Origin: Granulicella arctica
GTDB lineage: Bacteria > Acidobacteriota > Terriglobia > Terriglobales > Acidobacteriaceae
DNA: 64,000 bases
Assembly: GCF_025685605.1 (NCBI RefSeq)
Contig: NZ_JAGTUT010000001.1
Location: forward strand, 2,046,001-2,110,000
Direction: 5' to 3'
Positions within the stretch are counted from its first letter, which is position 1. Each line of letters begins with the position of its first letter. Made by a program: the position numbers and the translations under genes. The notes beneath the pieces are model-generated. The model did not search any database. It had not been told where the DNA came from and saw only the letters and a list, made by a program, of their open reading frames with translations. Positions 8,491 to 17,845 of the stretch are shown here, piece after piece.

Positions 8491-9420
8491 GTGATCGTAC
8501 CCTTCTTAGCCTTTGCGCCCGCGCCTGATTGGATGAATCTTCTCTCCTCCGAGTCGCGCCACCTCATTCTCTACACCTTCTTCAAGATTGGCCCTCTGCC
8601 TATTACGCCTCTTTTCCTCGCGAAGGCGGCGGTCTTCCTGGCCCTGCTGATCACGATCTCCCACATGGTGCAGCGTCTTCTTCTCGGCCGCCTCTTCCGC
8701 CACCTGCATATCTCTGAGGCGCAGAAGTTTGCCCTTGGCCGCTTCGCCACCTACCTGCTCTTCCTTGGCGGCCTCTTCATCGGTCTGCAATCCCTCGGTG
8801 TCAATCTCAGCTCGCTTGTCGTCTTCGGCGGAGCAGTCGGCGTTGGCGTTGGTCTGGGTTTGCAGAATGTCGTGTCGAACTTCGTGGCCGGTCTCATCCT
8901 GCTCATCGAACAGCCGATCCGCATCGGTGACCGCATCGAGACCAAGGACACCCAGGGCGACGTTATCAAGATCGCCGCCCGCTCCACCTGGGTTCGTACG
9001 AACGACAACGTCATCATCATCGTGCCGAACAATGAGTTCATCAACAACTCGGTGACCAACTGGACTGCGAACGATCCGAACGTCCGCATCAGCGTGCCCG
9101 TCGGCGTCGGCTATAACTCCGATCCTGAGCAGGTTCGAACGCTCTTACTGGAGGCCGCTCATAAGAATCCCGATGTGCTGGCCGATCCAAAGCCGGACGT
9201 CGTCTTCATCGGCTACGGCGACAACTCGCTCGACTTCGCCCTGCGTGTCTGGACCTGCACCCGCGCCCACGGCCCGGTCGTTCTCAAGTCCGATCTGTAC
9301 TTCGCCCTGTTCAAACTCTTTACCGAGCACAAGATCGAGCTGCCGTTTCCGCAGCGCGACCTGCACATCCGCTCCTCCGACATCTCGCTTCCCTTCACCC
9401 CTCCCGTGCCGGAATCCTGA
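8491..9420 (+). CDS. Small-conductance mechanosensitive channel, MscS family
   Basis: Three hydrophobic segments (LFLAKAAVFLALLITISHMV; FATYLLFLGGLFIGLQSLGV; and the pore helix) lead into the glycine/alanine-rich TM3 signature VVFGGAVGVGVGLGLQNVVSNFVAGLILL. This is followed by the beta domain IEQPIRIGDRIETKDTQGDV and the cytosolic alpha/beta vestibule. The channel opens under membrane tension to release solutes during osmotic downshock. The GTG at 8491 is chosen because the preceding frame from ATG 8410 adds 27 polar residues not expected before TM1; ATG 8533 is also possible. Confidence 0.85.
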   Translation: MIVPFLAFAPAPDWMNLLSSESRHLILYTFFKIGPLPITPLFLAKAAVFLALLITISHMVQRLLLGRLFRHLHISEAQKFALGRFATYLLFLGGLFIGLQSLGVNLSSLVVFGGAVGVGVGLGLQNVVSNFVAGLILLIEQPIRIGDRIETKDTQGDVIKIAARSTWVRTNDNVIIIVPNNEFINNSVTNWTANDPNVRISVPVGVGYNSDPEQVRTLLLEAAHKNPDVLADPKPDVVFIGYGDNSLDFALRVWTCTRAHGPVVLKSDLYFALFKLFTEHKIELPFPQRDLHIRSSDISLPFTPPVPES

Positions 9421-9440
9421 GGATTCCGTAGACTGGAGAC

Positions 9441-10430
9441 ATGAACTTCCCTGCTACGCGAATGCGTCGGTTGCGCCGTACGGAGGCGATGCGGTCGCTC
9501 GTACGCGAGACCCATCTGCACCCCGGCGCGTTGATCTACCCGCTCTTCATCTGTCCCGGCGAGGGCATCCGCAAAGAGATCAGCTCGATGCCCGGCGTCT
9601 TCAATCTCTCGATCGATGAGGCACTCAAAGAGGCGGCAGCCTCCGCAAGCCTCGGCCTCGGCGGACTTCTCCTCTTCGGTCTCCCAGCCGAGAAGGACGA
9701 GCAGGGGACGGGCGCATGGGCCGAGGACGGCATCGTCCAGCAGGCTCTACGGGCGATCAAGCAGGATCGCAAGCTCGACTCACTCGTCACCATTGCCGAC
9801 GTCTGCCTCTGCGAATACACCTCCCACGGTCACTGCGGCATCGTCGCCCGAGACGGCGAGGAGTTCACCATCGAAAACGACTCCAGCGTCGCCCTACTTG
9901 CAAAGACTGCCGCCTCGCTCGCTGCCGCTGGTGCCGATATCGTCGCTCCCTCCGACATGATGGACGGCCGTGTCGAGGCTATCCGCGAAGCACTCGATGC
10001 GCGAGGCAAGCAGGACACGCCCGTCATGAGCTACGCCTCCAAATTCTCGTCAGCTTTCTATGGTCCCTTCCGCGAAGCAGCCGACTCTGCCCCGCAGTTC
10101 GGCGATCGCAAGAGCTACCAGATGGATGGCGCAAACCTCCGCGAAGCTATGCGCGAGATCGACCAGGATATCGCCGAGGGGGCCGACATGCTGCTGATGA
10201 AGCCTGCCATGCCCTACCTCGACGTTCTCCGCGAGGCGCGCAACCGCTACGACCTTCCGCTCGGCGCGTACCAGGTGTCGGGGGAGTATTCCATGCTCCA
10301 AGCAGCCTTCCAGCGCGGCTGGCTCGAGCCGGAGCGCGCCATGATGGAGTCGCTGCTTGGCATCCGGCGCGCCGGAGCCGACTTTATAGTGACGTACTTT
10401 GCGAAGGAAGCGGCGAAGGTCCTGAACTAG
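9441..10430 (+). CDS. hemB: Delta-aminolevulinic acid dehydratase (porphobilinogen synthase)
   Basis: HemB condenses two 5-aminolevulinate molecules into porphobilinogen, the second common step of tetrapyrrole synthesis. The 329-residue protein is full length. It shows the N-terminal arm [18 protein letters not shown], the [12 protein letters not shown] block, the metal-site loop with [14 protein letters not shown], the first active-site lysine in [15 protein letters not shown] (about residue 199) and the Schiff-base lysine in [12 protein letters not shown] (about 253). It follows mscS by 20 bp and could be cotranscribed. Its 3' end overlaps the convergent hydrolase gene by about 47 bp. Confidence 0.97.
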   Translation: MNFPATRMRRLRRTEAMRSLVRETHLHPGALIYPLFICPGEGIRKEISSMPGVFNLSIDEALKEAAASASLGLGGLLLFGLPAEKDEQGTGAWAEDGIVQQALRAIKQDRKLDSLVTIADVCLCEYTSHGHCGIVARDGEEFTIENDSSVALLAKTAASLAAAGADIVAPSDMMDGRVEAIREALDARGKQDTPVMSYASKFSSAFYGPFREAADSAPQFGDRKSYQMDGANLREAMREIDQDIAEGADMLLMKPAMPYLDVLREARNRYDLPLGAYQVSGEYSMLQAAFQRGWLEPERAMMESLLGIRRAGADFIVTYFAKEAAKVLN

Positions 10431-10854
10431 CGGAGGCCGGGTCGGACAGCGTCGTCGGGATCGTGACAGGAGGGACAGGCGCTACAGGTGCGACATAGAG
10501 CTGATCGAGGAAGTCATCGATCACTGTGTCCGCCGTCAGTCCAGTCCATTTGCAGACATTCACGATGTAGGCGTTCGTCTGATTTTCTACCGGCGGAGCC
10601 CAGCGATTCAACGCCTGCGCCACGGTGAGACCCTTGTAGCCGGGAGCCTGAAACAGCGCCATCATCGCCGCGAAGCCAAGGTCGGGCGTAGGAAAGACCG
10701 CAAACCGGGGATCGCCGCTGGTCGCTCCATGCGCCTGCGTAAACTTGCCGAATTCGATATCCCCCGGATTGTTATTACGGCACGAGCGTGTTCCTGTGGT
10801 GTAAAAGCCTTCTTCGCGTGCAATGGCCTGAAGAAACGTCATCGGTGTCGTCAT
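10384..10854 (-). CDS. Phage-type peptidoglycan hydrolase/structural protein with RNNNPG motif
   Basis: The 156-residue protein carries the block [22 protein letters not shown], followed by [18 protein letters not shown] and [14 protein letters not shown]. This is the pattern of a small lysozyme-like domain found in phage endolysins and virion-associated muralytic proteins. The proline/serine-rich tail (about residues 120-156) looks disordered. AGGAG precedes the ATG with good spacing. Its 3' end overlaps that of hemB. It has no signal peptide, so on its own it would need a holin or act within a particle. No other phage gene lies nearby; the phage-derived locus begins 10 kb downstream. Confidence 0.7.
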   Translation of the reverse strand: MTTPMTFLQAIAREEGFYTTGTRSCRNNNPGDIEFGKFTQAHGATSGDPRFAVFPTPDLGFAAMMALFQAPGYKGLTVAQALNRWAPPVENQTNAYIVNVCKWTGLTADTVIDDFLDQLYVAPVAPVPPVTIPTTLSDPASASSGPSPLPSQSTSL

Positions 10855-11160
10855 ACTTTCTCCTGCTCGGGTAAGTACGGGAAGTATAGGACTGTCGCCT
10901 GGTTGCGTACAGTCAAAATTTCGCGCTGCTCAACAAGCGGGCATGTGCGTCCGCTGAACATCAATTCGATCGGAACCAACCTGCTATTCGTCACTGCACA
11001 TCCCCCTTCCATTCAGGCTGCATCGCAAGGCCATGCCCTGAGAACGCGCCTCAGGGGTGCTCTTCAAAGGCCCGGTGCAAAGCGTCTGCAACACTCCCCG
11101 GCGACGTGATCGCCACGTCAACCCGTCCCAGTAAACCCCCTACGATCAGAAAGGTCCTTC
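10855..11160. other. Intergenic region upstream of Mn catalase
   Basis: This 306-bp stretch separates two divergently transcribed genes and should hold both promoters. I see no convincing coding frame, hairpin or consensus promoter in it; the frame open on the plus strand lacks any recognisable protein feature. Confidence 0.5.
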
Positions 11161-12186
11161 ATGTTTTTTCGCTCTGAGAAATTGCTCATTCCCCTTGAAA
11201 AGCCCGCCAGCCCCGACCCAAACGGAGCCGCTGCCATCCAGGAACTGCTCGGCGGCAAGTTCGGCGAGATGTCGACGCTCAACAACTACCTGCACCAGTC
11301 CTTCGGCTTCAAAGAGAAGAAGAAGCTCAAGCCCTTCTACGATCTCGTCGCCAGCATCACCACCGAAGAGCTGGGCCACGTCGAGCTGATCTCAACCGCC
11401 ATCAACCTGATGCTCGAGGACAGTGTACCTGCCGGTGAACCCGTCGACGCGCCACTCGGAGAGGCTAAGAACAATCGCAACACCCACCACACCATCGTGG
11501 GCGGCGGTGGGCACCAGGTGATGGACTCGATGGGCCACTTCTGGTCCGGCGAACATGTCTTCTCAAGCGGTAACCTCGTAGCCGATCTGCTGCACAATTT
11601 CTTCCTCGAGACGGGCGCACGCATGCACAAACATCGCTGCTACCAGATGACGACCAACCAGGCTGCCCGCGACGTGATCGGCTACCTGATGGTGCGCGGC
11701 GGTGTTCACCAGGCTGCCTATGCTCTGGCGCTCCGCAAGGTTACTGGCGTCGAAGTCACCAAGATGCTGCCGACCCCGAACATCGATGACGCGAAGATCC
11801 CCGAGGCTCGCAAGTGGCAGGCGATCGGCAGTCACCGCAAGCTCTACACCTTCTCCGAGGAGGACTACGGCGATGTCGCCGGTGTCTGGTCCGGCCCGGC
11901 TGATTGGGCGGACGGTGAGCCGCTTGAGGTCATCAAGGGTGCTCCGGAGTACGCCGCAGAGGGTCCGGTGATCGGGGAGTCCCGTTCGCTCTTCTCGCCG
12001 GATTATGCGCCTGAAGAGATCTACGAGATTGCAGCCCAGCTTATGAAGAAGGGTGGTATCTCGCCCCTCCAGCCCGGCGACGGCCTGCACTCCCGCTTCC
12101 AGGGCAGCACCCCCGACAGCCCCGGAGCCTCGGCCCAGGAGGGACGCAAGACGACCCCCAACAAGCCGAAGTCGAAGAAGAAGTAA
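11161..12186 (+). CDS. Manganese catalase
   Basis: The 341-residue protein is a di-manganese (haem-free) catalase that disproportionates hydrogen peroxide. The ferritin-like metal-site pattern is visible: QELLGGKFGEMSTLNNYLHQSFGF, then ITTEELGHVELI (Glu/His ligands near residue 66-70), and later FLETGARMHKHRCYQMT and MVRGGVHQAAYALAL, which supply the second half of the site. The lysine-rich C-terminus is probably disordered. It stands alone with a strong terminator hairpin immediately after the stop. Confidence 0.92.
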   Translation: MFFRSEKLLIPLEKPASPDPNGAAAIQELLGGKFGEMSTLNNYLHQSFGFKEKKKLKPFYDLVASITTEELGHVELISTAINLMLEDSVPAGEPVDAPLGEAKNNRNTHHTIVGGGGHQVMDSMGHFWSGEHVFSSGNLVADLLHNFFLETGARMHKHRCYQMTTNQAARDVIGYLMVRGGVHQAAYALALRKVTGVEVTKMLPTPNIDDAKIPEARKWQAIGSHRKLYTFSEEDYGDVAGVWSGPADWADGEPLEVIKGAPEYAAEGPVIGESRSLFSPDYAPEEIYEIAAQLMKKGGISPLQPGDGLHSRFQGSTPDSPGASAQEGRKTTPNKPKSKKK

Positions 12187-12199
12187 CAAGCCGTATATA

Positions 12200-12245
12200 G
12201 CTATGCAAGAAGAGGGTAGCCGAGGCTACCCTCTTCTTGCATAGC
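12200..12245 (+). terminator. Long hairpin terminator after Mn catalase
   Basis: A perfect inverted repeat of about 21 bp (12200-12220 with 12225-12245) with a 4-base loop follows the catalase stop by 13 bp. It lies between convergent genes and could act in both directions. Confidence 0.75.
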
Positions 12246-12267
12246 AGTAGCTCAACCGAAACTTCGT

Positions 12268-12581
12268 TTAGTTTTGCGTCCCGTTCTCATCAAGCTCTGC
12301 GAAGACTTCCGTGAGGGAGACGTAAATCGATGTTCCAGGAATAGAAAGGCTTTGGTCGAGGGGCTGCTCAAAGCCTCTCGACGATGCAACGTAGCCATGC
12401 CGCTTCCAAGGATCAAGGACCCAGATATGGCTGACCCCCATAGCTTGGTAGTCATCTACACGGTCCTGCACTTCTGAGAGAGAATCACCCTTCGAGAGGA
12501 TTTCGATGCATAGCAAGGGTGGAACCCGGATGATGCTGTCCTGGGGTCAGAGCTGCGCAAGATACAAACATCGGCAATCCG
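12268..12581 (-). pseudogene. Uma2 family endonuclease (DUF820), truncated and frameshifted
   Basis: The C-terminal 80 residues match the Uma2/DUF820 restriction-endonuclease-like fold: PPLLCIEILSKGDSLSEVQ, RVDDYQAMGVSHIWVLDPW. Upstream, another frame encodes RIADVCILRSSDP, the segment that normally precedes this block. The two frames meet at a run of four C (four G on the plus strand at 12543-12546), so one base appears lost. Further upstream the frame ends in a stop and the N-terminal half of the domain is missing. The remnant abuts the nucleoside hydrolase stop. Confidence 0.7.
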
Positions 12582-12591
12582 ACATGGCGCG

Positions 12592-13590
12592 CTATTTTAG
12601 AAGCGATTGTGTACAGCTTTGACCGCTACCAAACCGCTGTTCCAGCAGTCTTGGCAGCAGCATCTTGAAGAACGTATCCTCCTTCGGCTCCAGGCAAACC
12701 TGCGCGTTCACATCACCTGGCGTCACCCGCGTAAAGCCCTTGCCGTCCACTTCGATGTGCAGCGGTGTCGTCGGACACGCCGCAGGATCGACCGCATACG
12801 CCACAGCGACCGCGTCGAACATCGTCGGCGTAGCCTGCCCGGTCGACCGTTGCCACTCCGCTGTCAGCACCTGAAGCGTGTCCGTCATCGGCGTGCTCAC
12901 CGTGGCCAGCAAGGCCCGCTTCACCTCGTCGAACTTCAATTGCGTTGCATCGAGCGGCATCATGTAGATGGGCACGCCGCTGCGAAAGAGCTTCTGCGCC
13001 GCTGCCGGGTCCATGGCGATGTTGTATTCGGCGTCGGGTCCGTGCGGCTTCGTATACCCAAGGTCGCCGTAGCCGCGATAGACCGAACCGCCCATCATCA
13101 CCACCCGCTTCAGCTTGCGAAAGCTTGCCGGATCGCGATCGATCGCCGCACCGATCGTCGTCAGCGGAGCCAGCGCCAGCAGCGTAATCTCGCCCGGAGC
13201 CTGCCGAATCTGGTCCAGCAGAAACGTCACCGCATCCCCATGCGACCGAGCGATCCCCTGCCGTGCCCACGGTGCCTGCGTAAAGGTAGTTCCCGGCTTG
13301 GTCGAAGGCCCGACGTTAACCGCGATATCGGTCCGGCCCGTCTCGCACACCAGACGATCGAGCATCTGCCCTCGCAGCGCCGTATCGCCCCACGCCCCGG
13401 AGAGCCCAAGAATCTTCAGCTCCGGACTGACCATCGCCAGGTCTACCGCGAAGACATCGTCGATATCGTCCCCAATATCCGTATCGATGATCACCTTGGC
13501 CGCCGTCTTTGCGGGAGCCTGTGCCACACCAGTCAGCGTCGAAAGGAGCAACGCAATCGGCAGTCCGTAGCTGATCGTTCGTCGAAGCAC
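12592..13590 (-). CDS. Exported nucleoside hydrolase (inosine/uridine-preferring type)
   Basis: The 332-residue protein starts at GTG 13590, with AGAGGTG a few bases upstream. Residues 1-25 are a signal peptide ending ...TLTGVAQA. The mature N-terminus has VIIDTDIGDDIDDVFA, the calcium-binding DTDxGxDD signature of N-ribohydrolases. ALAPLTTIGAAI and KRVVMMGGSVYRGYG follow, and the downstream motif AEYNIAMDPAAA supplies further active-site residues. The reaction is hydrolysis of ribonucleosides to base and ribose, here probably in the periplasm for scavenging. The longer open frame back to 15099 is a shadow of lpdA. Confidence 0.88.
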   Translation of the reverse strand: MLRRTISYGLPIALLLSTLTGVAQAPAKTAAKVIIDTDIGDDIDDVFAVDLAMVSPELKILGLSGAWGDTALRGQMLDRLVCETGRTDIAVNVGPSTKPGTTFTQAPWARQGIARSHGDAVTFLLDQIRQAPGEITLLALAPLTTIGAAIDRDPASFRKLKRVVMMGGSVYRGYGDLGYTKPHGPDAEYNIAMDPAAAQKLFRSGVPIYMMPLDATQLKFDEVKRALLATVSTPMTDTLQVLTAEWQRSTGQATPTMFDAVAVAYAVDPAACPTTPLHIEVDGKGFTRVTPGDVNAQVCLEPKEDTFFKMLLPRLLEQRFGSGQSCTQSLLK

Positions 13591-13746
13591 GCTACACCTC
13601 TGGTACGAAATAGAAACCGGTAGACAAGCCTCCGAAGGATACCGCGAACCGATAACCGGGCAGGCCGCACTCCCGCAATCGCGAATTTCTGCGGGCAAAG
13701 GACTAAAATAAGCCGTTAGGCACATTCGCTCGAAACGGAGATTCTC

Positions 13747-15165
13747 TTGGCAGATACGATCTACGACCTTGTGGTACTTGGTGGCGGTCCGGCTGGCTAC
13801 ACCTGCGCGATTCGCGCCTCGCAATATGGCCTGAAGGCCGCGCTGATCGACGCCAACGAGCGTCTCGGCGGCACCTGCCTCCTCTGGGGCTGCATCCCGA
13901 CCAAGTCCATGCTCTTCTCCGCCGAGCTTTGGGACCACCTCAAGCATGCCGACCGCTACGGCATCGACGTCGCTGCGCCCACCCTCAACTGGAAGAACGT
14001 CCTCGCCCGCAAGGACGACGTCATCATGCGCCACACCAAGGGCCTCGACTTCCTGATGAAGAAGAACAAGATCAACGCCATCAAGGGCTACGCCCGCCTC
14101 ACCGGCCCGGCAAAGGACGGCGTCTTCTCGGTTGAAGTCAAAGGAGCCGACGGCAAGGTAAGCACCATCCAGGCGAAGAAAGTCGTGCTCGCCACCGGCT
14201 CCGACGCCCGCATGCTGCCCGGCTACACCGCCGACGACACCATCATGACCAACATCGAGATCCTCAAGACCGACCACATGCCGAAGTCGCTCGTCGTCGT
14301 CGGTTCGGGTGCGGTCGGGGTCGAGTTTGCCTCTGTCTTCAAGAGCTTCGGCTGCGAGGTCACGATCCTCGAAGCCCTGCCACGCATCGTCAACGCCGAG
14401 GATGAGGATATCTCGAAGGAGCTTCTCCGCCTCTACAAGAAGCGCGGCATCGACGTCCACGTTGGCGCCAAGGTCGACAAGATCGAGAAGAATAAGGACG
14501 GCGCCCTCGTCCACTTCACCAAGTCCGACGGCACTGGCGAGACGAAGCAGGCCGAGAAGGTTCTCGTCGCTGTAGGCCGCGCCCCGCGCACCTACGATTG
14601 CGGCCTCGACAAGACGAACATCCAGCTCGATCGCGGCTTCATCATGACCAACGAGTGGATGGAGACGACCGAGCCCGGCGTCTACGCGATCGGCGACATC
14701 GTCGGTGGCCTGCCGCAGCTCGCCCACGTCGGCAGCATGGCCGGCATGGTCGTCGCCGCAAAGATGGCCGGCAAGTATGCCAAGCCCGTCAACCGCACCC
14801 GCATCCCCGGCTGCACCTACTGTGACCCACAGATCGCCAGCGTCGGCTACACCGAGCGCCAGGCAAAGGAGAAGGGCTACAACGTCAAGGTTGGTAAGTT
14901 CCCCTTCGTCGGCAACTCCAAGGCCACCATCCTCGACGCGCACGACGGCTTCATCAAGGTAGTCTCCGATGCGAAGTACGGCGAAATCCTCGGCGTCCAC
15001 ATCATCGGTCCCTACGCCACCGAGATCATCGCCGAAGCCGTTACGGCCATCGAGCTCGAGGCCACGATCGAAGAGATGATGTTCACCATCCACGCTCACC
15101 CGACCGTAGCCGAAGCCCTGCTCGACGGCTTCTCCAGCGTCGAAGGCATGGCCGTCAACGTCTAA
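13747..15165 (+). CDS. lpdA: Dihydrolipoyl dehydrogenase (E3)
   Basis: The 472-residue flavoprotein has the FAD motif LVVLGGGPAGYTCAIRA (residues 8-24), the redox disulfide in GGTCLLWGCIPTK (about 40-52), the NAD motif VVVGSGAVGVEFASVF (about 183-198), the second FAD motif EPGVYAIGDIVGG and the C-terminal HAHPTVAEAL His-Glu pair. It reoxidises the dihydrolipoyl group of 2-oxoacid dehydrogenase E2 subunits using NAD+. Translation starts at TTG 13747, preceded by GGAG at good distance. It is not linked to its E2 partner, which lies at 50.9 kb. Confidence 0.95.
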   Translation: MADTIYDLVVLGGGPAGYTCAIRASQYGLKAALIDANERLGGTCLLWGCIPTKSMLFSAELWDHLKHADRYGIDVAAPTLNWKNVLARKDDVIMRHTKGLDFLMKKNKINAIKGYARLTGPAKDGVFSVEVKGADGKVSTIQAKKVVLATGSDARMLPGYTADDTIMTNIEILKTDHMPKSLVVVGSGAVGVEFASVFKSFGCEVTILEALPRIVNAEDEDISKELLRLYKKRGIDVHVGAKVDKIEKNKDGALVHFTKSDGTGETKQAEKVLVAVGRAPRTYDCGLDKTNIQLDRGFIMTNEWMETTEPGVYAIGDIVGGLPQLAHVGSMAGMVVAAKMAGKYAKPVNRTRIPGCTYCDPQIASVGYTERQAKEKGYNVKVGKFPFVGNSKATILDAHDGFIKVVSDAKYGEILGVHIIGPYATEIIAEAVTAIELEATIEEMMFTIHAHPTVAEALLDGFSSVEGMAVNV

Positions 15166-15176
15166 TCCAGTCGATT

Positions 15177-15223
15177 CTTAAAGTACAAAGCCGAGCTAAT
15201 CAAGCTCGGCTTTGTACTTTAAG
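15177..15223 (+). terminator. Hairpin terminator after lpdA
   Basis: A perfect 21-bp inverted repeat (15177-15197 with 15203-15223) with loop AATCA lies 12 bp after the lpdA stop and before the convergent DUF4126 gene. It ends without a long T tract but the stem itself closes with CTTTAAG. Confidence 0.75.
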
Positions 15224-15256
15224 ACGCAGGCATAATCACCCGTAAGACGGCTTCGA

Positions 15257-15745
15257 CTATCCCGTAACAATCCCCATCGCAAATACGGACAGCACGACCG
15301 CAAATACATCCTCAGAGACAGCCACCACCCAGTCGGGCCATCCCGTCCGTGTGACTAAATCCCGTCGCAGATGGTATCCCGCGAATGTACCAAAGAGCGC
15401 ACCCAGCGCACCAAGGATCACTCCTTCGATCACCGAACCCTTCAACGCGGTAGCCGCAATCGCCCCCACCAGGCCGCCAAAGCTGAGCCGTGCGATCAAT
15501 GGAAACGCGGCTGTCCTGTTCGGCGTATTCGGCAGCTTGTCCCCGATATATTCGCCCACGGCAAACACCGTAAAGACAATTACCGCGGCCACATGCGCCG
15601 TCCAGAACGCCCAGCCACGATGGATCGGCAGATAGCCGAGGTAAGCAAACCAGCACACCACCGCAATCGGCGTCATCGTCCGCAAACCCGTCGCGAATCC
15701 CAGTAACGGAATCGCCACCAACCAAGCAAGCATCGCGATTGCCAT
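15257..15745 (-). CDS. DUF4126 membrane protein
   Basis: The 162-residue protein has about four hydrophobic segments, including MLAWLVAIPLLGFATGLRTMTPIAVVCW, GAIAATALKG and DVFAVVLSVFAMGIVTG. The GLRTMTP motif near residue 20 and PLIARLSFGGLVGA are typical of DUF4126. The function is unknown. Its ATG overlaps the glyA stop codon by one base (TGATG), so it is translationally coupled to glyA. Confidence 0.8.
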   Translation of the reverse strand: MAIAMLAWLVAIPLLGFATGLRTMTPIAVVCWFAYLGYLPIHRGWAFWTAHVAAVIVFTVFAVGEYIGDKLPNTPNRTAAFPLIARLSFGGLVGAIAATALKGSVIEGVILGALGALFGTFAGYHLRRDLVTRTGWPDWVVAVSEDVFAVVLSVFAMGIVTG

Positions 15746-17016
15746 CAGTTCGTCCCCTCGCGCAGCCAGCCGTACAGCGGAAATTTCTCCGCAAGCTCCA
15801 GAACCTCACCGCGAATACTCGCGAGCTTGCCTGCATCGCTGCGATGCTCGAGCGCCTGTGCGATCCATCCAGCGATCACCCGCATCTCCGGCTCCTTCAT
15901 CCCGCGCGTCGTCAGCGCCGGTGTGCCAATCCTGATCCCACTGGGCTTCATCGGAGGATTCGTATCGTACGGAATCGCATTCTTGTTCACCGTGATGCCA
16001 GCCTCGCCCAGCGCATGCTCCGCCTCGCTGCCCAGCAGGCCCTTCTGGAAGACGTCGATCAGCATCAGGTGCGTGTCCGTGCCGCCCGAGATCACACGGT
16101 AGCCTTCAGCCGCCATCGCCTCCGCAAGCACCTTCGCGTTGGTCACAATCTGCTGCGCATACGCCGCGAACTCCGGCTGCAGCGCCTCGCGAAACGCAGT
16201 CGCCTTCGCCGCCATCACATGCACCAGCGGACCACCCTGCTGCCCCGGAAACACGCTCCGATCAATCCCCGCCGCGAACTCCTGCTGGCAAAGAATCATG
16301 CCGGAACGCGGTCCGCGCAGCGTCTTATGCGTCGTCGTCGTCACCACGTGCGCATGCGGCACCGGCGAAGGATGCACACCGCCTGCAACCAGCCCCGCGA
16401 AGTGCGCCATATCCACCAGCAGGTACGCTCCCACCTTGTCCGCAATCGCGCGCATCCGCGCAAAGTCGAAGACTCGCGGGTACGCGCTGCCGCCGCCGAT
16501 AATCATCTTTGGCTGCTCGCGCACGGCAATCGACTCGAGTTCGTCGTAGTCGATCGTCTCCGTATCCTTGCGAACCTGGTAGCCGACAACCCGGTACAAC
16601 TTGCCCGAAAAATTGAGCTTATGCCCATGCGTCAGGTGTCCGCCATGCGCCAGGTCGAGTCCGAGAATCGCATCGCCCGGCGTAAGCAGCGTCATGTACG
16701 CGGCCGCGTTCGCCTGCGAGCCGGAGTGCGGCTGCACGTTCACATGCTGGGCTCCAAACAACTCCTTCGCCCGATCCCGCGCCAGGTTTTCGACGACATC
16801 CGCAAACTCGCACCCGCCGTAGTACCGCTTCCCCGGATAGCCCTCGGCATACTTGTTCGTAAACACGGAGCCCGCAGCCTCAAGTACAGCGCGGCTCACA
16901 AAGTTCTCAGAAGCAATCATCTCGAGGCCTTCGTGCTGACGGCGAACCTCGTTCTCTATCTGGGTGGCAATCTCAGGATCAGAAGCAGCAAGCGGTGCAT
17001 TGAAGTCAATCGGCAT
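15745..17016 (-). CDS. glyA: Serine hydroxymethyltransferase
   Basis: This 423-residue PLP enzyme interconverts serine and glycine with tetrahydrofolate, supplying one-carbon units. Diagnostic segments are [60 protein letters not shown] and the PLP lysine in [13 protein letters not shown] (about residue 229). Full length and normal. It is the first gene of a two-gene operon with the DUF4126 protein. Confidence 0.97.
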   Translation of the reverse strand: MPIDFNAPLAASDPEIATQIENEVRRQHEGLEMIASENFVSRAVLEAAGSVFTNKYAEGYPGKRYYGGCEFADVVENLARDRAKELFGAQHVNVQPHSGSQANAAAYMTLLTPGDAILGLDLAHGGHLTHGHKLNFSGKLYRVVGYQVRKDTETIDYDELESIAVREQPKMIIGGGSAYPRVFDFARMRAIADKVGAYLLVDMAHFAGLVAGGVHPSPVPHAHVVTTTTHKTLRGPRSGMILCQQEFAAGIDRSVFPGQQGGPLVHVMAAKATAFREALQPEFAAYAQQIVTNAKVLAEAMAAEGYRVISGGTDTHLMLIDVFQKGLLGSEAEHALGEAGITVNKNAIPYDTNPPMKPSGIRIGTPALTTRGMKEPEMRVIAGWIAQALEHRSDAGKLASIRGEVLELAEKFPLYGWLREGTN

Positions 17017-17206
17017 ACGAAGATTCTACCCTCCGTCATCCCGAGACGTTGACACAATCACAAGACCGGCAGACCCCTCATCGTCGCCACAACTGCAGAT
17101 TGCGGCCGCAGCTCCAAGGTCAAACGTCCTCGAACTCATGGGTAGCACCGTCTGACAATCGGGAAAAGGCTTGCTCCCGGTCGTAAGCCTGTGGATAGAT
17201 AGATCC

Positions 17207-17842
17207 ATGAGCCTTCATCTCTGGATCTCCTTCGTCGCCGCGACAACTGTGCTGCTCCTGATCCCCGGACCGACCGTGCTTCAGTGCATCGGCGACGCTC
17301 TCGCCAATCGCGACCGCCAGAGCTGGAGCACCATTCTCGGTGTGGGCGTGGGCGATGCCATCGCCATGTCCCTCTCGCTCCTCGGCGCCGGGGCCCTCCT
17401 CAGGACCTCCGCAGCCGCATTCACGATCATGAAAACCATCGGCGGTGCCTACCTGATCTATCTCGGCCTGAGAGCCATCTGGGATGCCCGCAACACTCAT
17501 GAGCCGGAGGCACCTTCGGCCGCCGCCGCCCCAGCAGCATCCGCATTCGTCCGCTTCGGTAAGGCGAGCACGATCACCATGCTCAACCCCAAGAGCATTC
17601 TCTTCTTCGTTGCCTTCGTTCCGCAGTTCATCTCGCCGCAGGGTCGCTTCTTCTCCCAGTGCGCTATTCTGCTGCTGACGTTCGTCAGCCTCGCCATGCT
17701 CAACGCCTGGCTCTATATGTCACTCGCCGGAGTCCTGAACAAGCGGCTCCAGACCAGGACCGCCCAGAAAAAAGTCGGCTACGCGACAGGCGGCGTCCTG
17801 TTCACCGCCGGAACCCTGACGCTTGCCCTCAAGAGAACCTAG
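17207..17842 (+). CDS. LysE/RhtB family amino acid exporter
   Basis: The 211-residue membrane protein has the LysE-family layout: N-terminal helix SFVAATTVLLLIPGPTVLQC with the conserved PGP, then GVGVGDAIAMSLSLLGAGALL, KTIGGAYLIYLGLRAIWDA, the TMLNPKSILFFVAFVPQFI block, and two C-terminal helices. It likely exports an amino acid or homoserine-lactone-like solute. The ATG at 17207 is preferred over an upstream in-frame TTG (17171) because it starts directly at the first helix. Confidence 0.85.
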   Translation: MSLHLWISFVAATTVLLLIPGPTVLQCIGDALANRDRQSWSTILGVGVGDAIAMSLSLLGAGALLRTSAAAFTIMKTIGGAYLIYLGLRAIWDARNTHEPEAPSAAAAPAASAFVRFGKASTITMLNPKSILFFVAFVPQFISPQGRFFSQCAILLLTFVSLAMLNAWLYMSLAGVLNKRLQTRTAQKKVGYATGGVLFTAGTLTLALKRT

Positions 17843-17845
17843 AAG

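Noticed and set aside
12592..15099. 835-codon open frame on the minus strand
   Set aside because: Only the C-terminal 332 residues form a protein (nucleoside hydrolase with signal peptide). The rest is the antisense shadow of lpdA.
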